This document shows, piece after piece, positions 7,633-12,519 of a stretch of DNA of 12,620 bases; position 1 is the stretch's first letter, and every line of letters begins with the position of its first letter. The notes beneath the pieces are model-generated. The model saw only the letters and a list, made by a program, of their open reading frames with translations, did no database searches and was not told where the DNA came from. The translations under genes were made by a program, and so were the position numbers. The stretch comes from Gammaproteobacteria bacterium (lineage in GTDB: Bacteria; Pseudomonadota; Gammaproteobacteria; Steroidobacterales; Steroidobacteraceae): positions 1 through 12,620 of the forward strand of contig JASHUC010000257.1 in NCBI GenBank assembly GCA_030040235.1, read 5' to 3'.

Positions 7633-8261
7633 TTACACCTCGGTCTGCTCGGCCATCTCCAGCGCATCGTCTACTTCGATCCCAAGGTATCGGACAGTGC
7701 TTTCGAGCTTGGTATGCCCGAGTAGCAGCTGTACGGCTCGCAGGTTCTTGGTCCGGCGGTAGATCAGGGATGCCTTGGTCCGACGCAGCGTGTGCGTGCC
7801 GTAAGTGGCGGGATCAAGCCCAATCTCCTTCACCCAGCCGCGAACGATCCGTGCGTATTGGTGCGTCGAAAGGGGGGTCTCGCACGCAGCCGACTGGGTA
7901 ACAAGAACGCCTCGGAACGAAGACCAGTCTGGTTTATCCAAGAAGACACCGCTTCTCGGGTCTGTTCCGTGATTTCGAACTGGACGGGCCGATGGGTCTT
8001 CTGCTGCATGACAATGGCCCTGCTGGCCACGCGGTCCCCATGCGTGACATCGCGGACTCGGAGCTTTACCAGATCGCAGGATCTGAGCTTGCTGTCGACG
8101 GCGAGGTTAAACATGGCGAGTTCCCGAATCCGCTTTGCAAGTTGCAGGCGGATGCGGATGGCCCAGATGTCCTTGAGTCGTAGCGGCGCCTTTTGGCCAA
8201 CCAGTTTGCCCTTGTTCCAGGGTTCGCGGCGGCAGGCGATAACGTTTGAGCCTTGATCCAT
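7633..8261 (-). pseudogene. Short tyrosine recombinase, split by a frameshift
   Basis: Two frames together encode one ~209-residue tyrosine recombinase of the short kind found on proteobacterial islands and plasmids. The N-terminal part (WNKGKLVGQK, LKDIWAIRIRLQL, DSKLRSCDLVKLRV) is read to about residue 127. The reading then jumps at the C6 run (G6 at 7872-7877 on the + strand). One additional C joins it in frame to PPLSTHQYARIV and the catalytic half. In the joined protein all catalytic residues are present: Arg60, Lys88, His157 and Arg160 (HTLRR), His183 (LLGHTK) and nucleophile Tyr192 (VRYLG). The start at 8261 has GGGAG seven bases upstream. Either the gene is a recent pseudogene or the run was undercounted in assembly. 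If intact it would cut and rejoin DNA at an attachment site. Confidence 0.85.
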
Positions 8262-8268
8262 GACAGAT

Positions 8269-8290
8269 CTCCCGGTTGACAAGAACCGGG
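8269..8290 (-). promoter_or_regulatory. Hairpin covering the recombinase ribosome-binding site
   Basis: CCCGGTT at 8271-8277 is complementary to AACCGGG at 8284-8290 around a six-base loop. On the - strand transcript the last three G residues of the stem are the first bases of the GGGAG Shine-Dalgarno sequence at 8269-8273. Folding would therefore partly hide the ribosome-binding site. TTGACA at 8276-8281 on the + strand also lies inside it, but no paired -10 box is evident. Confidence 0.5.
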
Positions 8291-8547
8291 CCAAGTGTGC
8301 CGCCGTCACTGGGGTCCATACCGCCGTCGCCGGTCTTCTCGGACCTGTCAGTCCCGATTGCGTCCGCTATCCTCGGTCCCGACCCTATGCGGTCATAGAA
8401 ACCATCGCGTCGCCCGGGTTGAGAAAGGGGTGGAGCGGACACTCCTACGTCCGCTTCCGGGACGATCAGCGCAGCCCGTCGGTCGACTTTGCTCGACCCG
8501 GGGAACTCATGGTTTTTTGTGCTTTGCAGACAAAAGCGCTTTTAACA
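8291..8547. other. Intergenic region with inverted repeats
   Basis: No coding region is supported here. AGCGGAC at 8434-8440 pairs with GTCCGCT at 8449-8455. AAAAGCGCTTTT at 8532-8543 is a perfect 12-bp palindrome four bases past the stop of the TumA-like gene, and could mark its transcript end, although its G/C core is short. Confidence 0.4.
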
Positions 8548-8892
8548 TCAGGCTGCAGTGCTGAGCACGAAGTCCACGTGAATGGCCTCGTAAGGGAAGT
8601 GCACGCGACCGTCGTCGGTGCGCTCGACCAGACCGGCATTCAACAGAACATGTACATCGCTGTGGACGGCGCGCACATCGCGATCAACACGCCGGGCGAT
8701 CTCCCTGATCGCGATCGGCCCCTGTCCTGCCATCGACTTGAGGATCAACCAGCGCTTCGGCGTGATGGTCTTCCAGAGTACCTCCTCGGAGGCAAAGGAA
8801 ATGTGCGCGCCCTGTCGCTGACCACGGAAAGCTGCAGCGGTCCGTCGCTGCACATCCTTTATGGACGACACTCCAACGGTGACAGTCTTCAT
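8548..8892 (-). CDS. TumA-like / HVO_A0114-type winged-helix antitoxin
   Basis: The 114-residue protein matches the HVO_A0114 family of putative DNA-binding proteins, the usual partner of TumE toxins. It has the ISFASEEVLWKTITPKRW block at residues 31-48, then a helix-turn-helix in IAIREIARRVDRDVRAVHSDVH (about 60-81), a wing with AGLVERTDDGRVHFPYE, and the diagnostic IHVDFVL near the end. It should bind DNA and neutralise the toxin. The ATG overlaps the toxin stop codon as ATGA (8889-8892), with AGGAG just upstream, so the pair is translationally coupled in toxin-first order. The gene looks intact although its toxin partner is truncated, so it may now be an orphan regulator. Confidence 0.82.
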   Translation of the reverse strand: MKTVTVGVSSIKDVQRRTAAAFRGQRQGAHISFASEEVLWKTITPKRWLILKSMAGQGPIAIREIARRVDRDVRAVHSDVHVLLNAGLVERTDDGRVHFPYEAIHVDFVLSTAA

Positions 8893-9040
8893 CGCCCTCT
8901 CCTACGTCGTCTCACAGCTGCCCAGAAGTCCTCTTGCAACCGCACGAGATCCGTAAACTGATACGGGACCTCAATCTCGTCGACATGCTTGTGATCGCCC
9001 TTGCCCGCCTCGTTGTCGAAGCGAAGCACGCAGCGGCCGT
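8889..9040 (-). pseudogene. TumE-family toxin, N-terminal half missing
   Basis: About 49 codons read DGRCVLRFDNEAGKGDHKH, then EVPYQFTDLVRLQEDFWAAV and a basic tail, ending in TGA at 8889. This is the C-terminal half of a TumE-family (DUF6516-type) toxin: the FDNE-GKGDHKH core followed by a PYxFTD helix is the family signature. The normal protein is around 100 residues, and its first half (the start, the strand-rich region and the H-x-Y/K-Y segment) is absent. Upstream the reading frame runs directly into a 23-bp tandem array at 9041. A short ATG within the array could start a 69-residue hybrid, but it would lack half the fold, so the toxin is probably inactive. The antitoxin gene downstream overlaps its stop. 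Confidence 0.72.
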
Positions 9041-9151
9041 CTGGACCGACATGGCGTGAAACGCTGGACCGACATGCCGCGAAATCCCCGGCCGGCATGC
9101 CGTGAAATCCTGGACCGACATGGCGTGAAACCCTGGACCGACATCGCGCGA
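9041..9151. repeat. 23-bp tandem array at the toxin break
   Basis: On the - strand the unit reads approximately ATGTCGGTCCAGG-TTTCACGCC. The shared CAT (on the + strand) falls at 9050, 9073, 9096, 9119 and 9142, exactly 23 bp apart each time, giving five copies of the core, the middle one diverged. The first copy abuts the TumE remnant and the last abuts the truncated DUF2442 fragment through a TGTGCGTAATTCGCGCG stretch. Arrays of direct repeats close to two helical turns are typical of transposase-binding ends, notably of IS21-like elements; an IS end remnant is my preferred reading, but no transposase gene is present. Confidence 0.65.
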
Positions 9152-9159
9152 ATTACGCA

Positions 9160-9364
9160 CACTCAAGGCTATGGCCGCCTTCCCCGAGGCTAACGCACGC
9201 AAAAACTCTATCTCGCGCAGTTTCCTCAGTCCCTTGGAGCCGTACACGATCTCGCGCAAATCGACAGTGAAGATCTTGCCGCTTTCAAAGCGCAGGATCA
9301 CCGCGTAGTCGCCGGCGACCTTGACGCTCTTCATTCGAGGCAGCTTGCCTTCGTCGACTCTCAT
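9160..9364 (-). pseudogene. DUF2442 gene fragment (copy A)
   Basis: From the ATG at 9364 the reading is MRVDEGKLPR, then MKSVKVAGDYAVILRFESGK, FTVDLREIVYG and LRKLREIEF, the N-terminal two-thirds of a DUF2442 protein. At a T5 run (A5 at 9201-9205 on the + strand) the frame goes wrong. One extra T restores the family-like FFACVSLGEGGHSLE. The gene is then cut at 9160 and joined to the 23-bp array, with a TAA at 9153-9155 in the corrected frame. DUF2442 proteins are small, of unknown biochemical function and often encoded next to DUF4160 genes. It is probably non-functional here. Confidence 0.75.
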
Positions 9365-9369
9365 GGGTT

Positions 9370-9465
9370 TCACTCCGAGTATTGCTGCCAAAGACCGTGC
9401 AAGGTCTCGCGGTTGTTCTTCGCCCATTCCAGCGCTTCGGCGATGTCGCGCGCATCGGCACTACC
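9370..9465 (-). pseudogene. 3' end of a DUF4160-like gene (copy A)
   Basis: The - strand reads SADARDIAEALEWAKNN, then RETLHGLWQQYSE and TGA at 9370-9372, five bases before the DUF2442 start. An EW-x(5)-RE-x(4)-W helix before the stop is compatible with the C-terminus of DUF4160 proteins, which commonly precede DUF2442 genes. Nothing upstream of 9465 continues the gene. The assignment leans on copy B, where the DUF4160 signature itself is present. Confidence 0.5.
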
Positions 9466-9618
9466 TGCCAAGACCGTCAAGGATCGTGCAGTTCGTGCAC
9501 CAGTGCAAATAGTGCACCAGGCGCCGCCAGCGTTACGCCGGAGGCACGGCGCGCGCGACGGTCCGCTTAGGAGGAGCTCATCCCGATCGTGCTACGGCCG
9601 GATTTGGCCGGAGGCAGC
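9466..9618. other. Intergenic region with short direct repeats
   Basis: GTGCACCAG occurs at 9495-9503 and again at 9512-9520, 17 bp apart, with further GTGCA words nearby. CTGCCAAGACCGTCAAGG at 9465-9482 is a decayed echo of the sequence at 9385-9404 inside copy A. TAGGAGGAGCTC near 9570 resembles a + strand ribosome-binding site, but no gene follows it. Confidence 0.4.
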
Positions 9619-10041
9619 CTAAGCCGTATTCCACGGATTCACGACCGGTACCCGCAGGTCCTCGAAGTGGCGAATGTTGCGCGTCGCTATGGACGCCTTC
9701 CTCGCCATGGCAATTCCGGCGATCTGCGTGTCCCGCATATCGACGGGATGGCCGGCCTTCTGCCTCGTCGCTGCCAGTCCGGCTGCTTCAATCGCAGCAC
9801 TGGTATCGAAGTCGAGCACGCGACCTTCCAAGTCTTCTGATAACAAGTAAGCGAGGGCGGCTGCCAACGCGCGCTGCCTCCGTCCTTTGGGCAGCAGCGC
9901 GATACCGAGATGCGCCTCGAACAACGTGATGCTCGTAATCCAGATCGATTCCGCTGGCTGCTGGTCGAGCCAGTGGATCACTGCTGCGTCGGGCGTGATC
10001 CGCATCAGCGCTGAAAGTACGTTCGTGTCGAGAATTATCAT
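9619..10041 (-). CDS. PIN-domain toxin of the VapC/FitB type (module 2)
   Basis: The 140-residue protein begins MIILDTNVLSAL with Asp5 and carries Glu42 in TLFEAHLGI, Asp104 in DMRDTQIAG and the conserved TRNIRHFEDL segment before a VPVVNPW tail. This is the full FitB-type PIN domain. It should be a metal-dependent RNase controlled by the adjacent antitoxin. Its ATG overlaps the antitoxin stop as ATGA (10038-10041), so translation is coupled. It shares the family with the toxin at 6790-7206 but is clearly different in sequence, so the two modules are not recent duplicates. The whole module lies between the two 305-bp direct repeats. Confidence 0.92.
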   Translation of the reverse strand: MIILDTNVLSALMRITPDAAVIHWLDQQPAESIWITSITLFEAHLGIALLPKGRRQRALAAALAYLLSEDLEGRVLDFDTSAAIEAAGLAATRQKAGHPVDMRDTQIAGIAMARKASIATRNIRHFEDLRVPVVNPWNTA

Positions 10042-10286
10042 TGGTCCAGATCGGCACCCCTCGGGGGCTGTCCACGAATCTCGGGCAGATCTTCCTTGAG
10101 GCCCCTTCCCCTGAACCGACTTGCTATACGGGAACCCAACCGAGAGGGAGGGGAGGCGCCTTCGCGCACCGCATTTCGGAGTATCTCCCGAATCTCGGCC
10201 TCGACGCTCCGCCCGTGGCGCTTGGCCCGTCGTTTCAGGCGGTCCTTAAGGTCCTCTTCGAGCTGACGAACGACTACCTGGGCCAT
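10038..10286 (-). CDS. Ribbon-helix-helix antitoxin of the VapB/FitA type (module 2)
   Basis: The 82-residue protein opens MAQVVVRQLEEDLKDRLKRR, the strand and first helix of a ribbon-helix-helix domain, followed by HGRSVEAEIREILRNAV, a close match to the FitA second helix. The basic, proline- and glycine-rich C-terminal part (SRIASRFRGRGLKEDLPEIRG) matches the toxin-wrapping tail of FitA proteins. An AAGG sequence lies five bases before the ATG. It probably represses its own promoter through the palindrome at 10309-10324. The stop overlaps the toxin start by four bases. Confidence 0.92.
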   Translation of the reverse strand: MAQVVVRQLEEDLKDRLKRRAKRHGRSVEAEIREILRNAVREGASPPSRLGSRIASRFRGRGLKEDLPEIRGQPPRGADLDQ

Positions 10287-10308
10287 GATACCTTGTCCTC
10301 ACTGAGTA

Positions 10309-10344
10309 TGATATCATGATATCAAATGCTATCGCAGGTGGCAA
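10309..10344 (-). promoter_or_regulatory. Promoter and palindromic operator of toxin-antitoxin module 2
   Basis: TGATATCATGATATCA at 10309-10324 is a perfect 16-bp palindrome built of two overlapping TGATATCA octamers. On the - strand TTGCCA (10344-10339) and TATCAT (10321-10316) are spaced by 17 bp, a good -35/-10 pair, and the -10 box lies inside the palindrome. Antitoxin binding there would block transcription. It ends 22 bases ahead of the antitoxin ATG. Confidence 0.72.
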
Positions 10345-10357
10345 GGCGAGCGTCCGC

Positions 10358-10403
10358 TGTCCGGTCGACTGGGCTGACAGCCCCGAACGGCAGCTCCTGG
10401 CCG
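10358..10403. repeat. Dispersed intergenic repeat, copy 2
   Basis: TGTCCGGTCG at 10358-10367 and GAACGGCAGCTCCTGGCCG at 10385-10403 match the two blocks at 6710 and 6742, with 27 instead of 32 bases between block starts. The rest of the stretch 10404-10564 shows no gene that I can support. Confidence 0.55.
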
Positions 10404-10564
10404 ATTTCGAGCAGCACGCTGTTGTCACTATCTCGCGTCTTTAAGGCTGACGGCAACTCGCACGGCGTCATGGACGCGCCGCACAGCCTGGACGACGAGA
10501 GCCGGTTAATCACAGTAAACAATGGGCCTTTCTCGAATCGGAGGCGAAATGGCGCTAATCGCTC

Positions 10565-10930
10565 TCATTGTGCGTAAGTGAGATTGCGGCACATCGTCTC
10601 CGACAGCGATGGCGGCTGAATGTGGCCGGCCGCTCCATCAGACGCCTCGCGGGCTAATGAGAGCCGCAAGATGTGGTCGCCCACATAAACCACTCGCACG
10701 CAACGGCCGTTCGCGATGGGGCCACCATCGGAAGAAATCGTATGGAACCCCTGGCTCACCTGAAATCGCCCATAGCTGAACGTGCGGCCATCCACCGAGA
10801 AGCGCTCAATGCCCTTATATGTCGCTGCGGGCTGTAAATCTGTTATCAGCCCTTGAACATCGCTCACATCACCCTCCCTGAGGTCATGCCTGAGCGTCCA
10901 ATACGAAACCCATGTCGTTGCGAATGCCAA
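10565..10930 (-). CDS. Hypothetical protein with N-terminal membrane segment; start unclear
   Basis: The reading ends at TGA 10565-10567 and gives about 121 residues from a TTG at 10930. The pattern GLITDLQP, then GIERFSVDGRTFSYGRF, FHTISSDGGPI and VRVVYVGDHILRLSL recalls a recurring family of uncharacterised bacterial proteins with one N-terminal membrane helix and a small beta domain. The membrane helix (GFGAITLLAFATTWVSYW) is only complete if the reading extends upstream of the TTG. An in-frame ATG exists at 10993-10991, but a TAG at 10975-10973 interrupts it after six codons. So either a weak non-ATG start is used, or the gene has a nonsense mutation or base error. It lies between the two 305-bp repeats. 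Function unknown. Confidence 0.55.
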   Translation of the reverse strand: MAFATTWVSYWTLRHDLREGDVSDVQGLITDLQPAATYKGIERFSVDGRTFSYGRFQVSQGFHTISSDGGPIANGRCVRVVYVGDHILRLSLAREASDGAAGHIQPPSLSETMCRNLTYAQ

Positions 10931-11058
10931 CAGGGTTATCGCACCAAACCCATATCCATGGGTCGCGCGGAACTATCGTTCCCCGTGCCGCATTCTTTAC
11001 GTCCGCTTTGCTACGGCAACTTTGCCCCCTCCGTCTGCAGTTGGCCGACTACGGCAGC

Positions 11059-11422
11059 CTATCCTCGGTGGTGTCTACCAGCGCCGGTTCCTCCACGCAT
11101 TGCCTCTGCTCGCAGGAACTCTCGACGGCGGCGAAGAAGTCGCAGATCAATTCCATGTCCGTTCTGTCGCAGCGCGAGTTCCCGAAGGGTATCGGCGCCG
11201 ATATCCCGCTCGCCCGGCCACTCAAGGCTATGGCCGCCTTCCCCGAGGCTAACGCACGCAAAACTCTATCTCGCGCAGTTTCCTCAGCCCCTTGGAGCCG
11301 TACACGATCTCGCGCAAATCGACAGTGAAGATCTTGCCGCTTTCAAAGCGCAGGATCACCGCGTAGTCGCCGGCGACCTTGACGCTCTTCATTCGAGGCA
11401 GCTTGCCTTCGTCGACTCTCAT
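11059..11422 (-). pseudogene. DUF2442 gene with frameshift (copy B)
   Basis: The gene starts at the ATG 11422, with GGAG upstream inside the preceding stop region. It reads as copy A up to LRKLREIEF, then breaks at a T4 run (A4 at 11260-11263 on the + strand). Two extra T residues restore FFACVSLGEGGHSLEWPGE and then RDIGADTLRELALRQNGH, which is the conserved C-terminal core of DUF2442 proteins, ending at TAG 11059-11061. Past RQN the coding frame is ambiguous: another frame gives TDMELICDFFAAVESS and an acidic tail to about 11049. So a further indel is possible. The family is small, of unknown activity, and often paired with DUF4160. Confidence 0.7.
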
Positions 11423-11523
11423 GGGTTTCACTCCGAGTATTGCTGCCAAAGACCGCGCAAGGTCTCGCGGTTGTTCTTCGCCCATTCCAGCGCTTCGGCG
11501 ATGTCGCGCGCATCGGCACTACC
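11219..11523. repeat. 305-bp direct repeat, copy B
   Basis: This copy matches 9160-9465 at about 99% identity (two substitutions and one indel seen). Unlike copy A it continues to the left into the rest of the DUF2442 gene and to the right into DUF4160-like sequence, and is therefore probably the source copy. The two copies are in the same orientation with offsets of 2059 and 2058 bases. Confidence 0.92.
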
Positions 11524-11590
11524 GAACGTGGAAATGCGGTGGGGCATGGTCTTTGGAGTACATGGTGATTCGGCAGCGCACGGCTGACTA
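11428..11590 (-). pseudogene. Decayed DUF4160 gene (copy B)
   Basis: The - strand shows TIANF near 11565, RITMYSKDHAPPHFHVR ending at about 11524, and ALEWAKNNRETLHGLWQQ before TGA at 11428-11430. PPHFHV is the hallmark of DUF4160. The pieces are in different frames, and about 20 residues expected between HFHVR and ALEW are missing, so the gene is broken. The gap falls at the same base as the right border of the 305-bp repeat. DUF4160 next to DUF2442 is a common pairing of unknown function; a toxin-antitoxin role is an unproven inference. Confidence 0.6.
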
Positions 11591-11632
11591 CGAAATTAGC
11601 AATGGTGTGCTGTCGATACAGATTGCGGCCCT

Positions 11633-12463
11633 CTAATCGCGATACAGTCGGAGCCAATCTATCGCGAAATCGACCGCGGTACGCATGCGGAAGAATCTGC
11701 ACGTCGCCTCGCCGACTTTGCCAACCGACACTGCGTGCGCCACGTGCTCAAAGTCCGAACCGAGCTTCTCGAAGTCGTCCCCTTGAAAGTTCGGCATCAT
11801 GAAGGAGATCCAACGGCGCGCGCCGCCGATGATCATCGGCGCGCCGCTTGAGATGAGCGGCGGTAATTTCCCCGAACGGCATTCGGCGAGATGAAAGCTC
11901 GTGCAGCTCGAGAAGGTCGGTCCGAGAAGCAAGATCTTCGCATCCGCCTCGTACAGGCGTCCCAACGGGGAAAAATCATCCATCGCGTGCTCCAGCTCGT
12001 GCGGCGCGACAATGCTTGGCGCCTCAGGGCCCCACGCCGTAAAGGAGTGCTGCGGATGCGCGCTCCGGCAGGCACCAGGCCATGACCGAAAGCATTCGTT
12101 GATCACACCCATCGCGCGCGTTGGGGACTTTTGCGGTTCGTATGCCGGCATAGCAGCGCGAGTTCCCTCGTGCCACACCTGTGGAATCGGGGGATTGCGC
12201 CAGTTCCGAGGATCCGAAAGGTGCGCCGAAAATGTCGGCATCACGATCAGGCCCTGCGGCCCGACGCTCTCGATCAGCGCTTCGATCACCAATTGCGCGC
12301 CGCCCGGCACATAGCCAAGCTTCGACAGTGAGGTGTGAACCAGGAGCTTGTCGCCATCCAAGACACCGAGGCCGCGCAAATCACGGACGATGCGCGGTTG
12401 GGTAACCGGCCGCGCCGTTCTTCCGATGATCTCGGATTCTCTCTTGCCCGCCATGATCCGCAT
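11633..12463 (-). CDS. AAC(3)-family N-acetyltransferase homologue
   Basis: The 276-residue product has the length and block order of the aminoglycoside 3-N-acetyltransferase family. Recognisable blocks are HTSLSKLGYVPGG (43-55), GLIVMPTFS (71-79), TRAMGVINECFRSWPG (115-130), RSAHPQHSFTAWG (133-145, with the conserved His136), DDFSPLGRLYEADAKILLLG (162-181) and TSFHLAE (188-194). Members acetylate the 3-amino group of aminoglycosides using acetyl-CoA, but many chromosomal relatives act on other amines, so resistance cannot be claimed. The first ATG at 12463 is used here; the ATG at 12454 is an equally possible start, and neither has a strong ribosome-binding site. The gene appears intact and lies directly upstream of the decayed DUF4160 gene, 42 bases away. 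Confidence 0.88.
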   Translation of the reverse strand: MRIMAGKRESEIIGRTARPVTQPRIVRDLRGLGVLDGDKLLVHTSLSKLGYVPGGAQLVIEALIESVGPQGLIVMPTFSAHLSDPRNWRNPPIPQVWHEGTRAAMPAYEPQKSPTRAMGVINECFRSWPGACRSAHPQHSFTAWGPEAPSIVAPHELEHAMDDFSPLGRLYEADAKILLLGPTFSSCTSFHLAECRSGKLPPLISSGAPMIIGGARRWISFMMPNFQGDDFEKLGSDFEHVAHAVSVGKVGEATCRFFRMRTAVDFAIDWLRLYRD

Positions 12464-12519
12464 TCCACGAGGACAGTAAGTCCAGCGTTTGCTTTGCGGA
12501 AAGTCAATCCTCTGAGTTA

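Larger units (their letters stand above)
9160..9465. repeat. 305-bp direct repeat, copy A
   Basis: This 306-base segment matches 11219-11523. The only differences seen are A5 versus A4 at 9201-9205, T versus C in the CTCAG(T/C)CCC stretch, and T versus C in GACCG(T/C)GCAAGG. It carries the 5' portion of a DUF2442 gene and the 3' end of a DUF4160-like gene. Copy A is cut on both sides, whereas copy B continues naturally into the rest of both genes, so copy A is probably the derived one. Confidence 0.92.

Noticed and set aside
8260..8961. Long + strand reading frame of 233 codons
   Set aside because: It lies opposite the well-supported TumA-like gene and the region upstream of the recombinase, and its protein shows no domain pattern.
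9041..9151. Tandem array considered as a CRISPR array
   Set aside because: The 23-bp period holds no unique spacers; whole units repeat with scattered substitutions, and no cas genes are present.
8912..9427. Single fusion protein of DUF2442 running through the 23-bp array into the toxin region
   Set aside because: The frame after the T run departs from the DUF2442 pattern and translates the repeats as a meaningless string; it is a by-product of the frameshift.
11049..11261. Separate small gene with an acidic tail (ends EDRLP)
   Set aside because: It starts inside the DUF2442 coding region in a shifted frame; the tail may belong to DUF2442 after another indel, but a separate gene is not supported.
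10853..11587. + strand reading frame of 244 codons over repeat copy B
   Set aside because: It runs antisense to the DUF2442/DUF4160 remnants, is rich in serine, arginine and proline, and its counterpart in copy A is not maintained.
6790..11600. Integron gene-cassette array
   Set aside because: No attC-like pairs of GTTRRRY and RYYYAAC core sites were found at gene borders, and the recombinase is of the short island type without an integron-specific insert.
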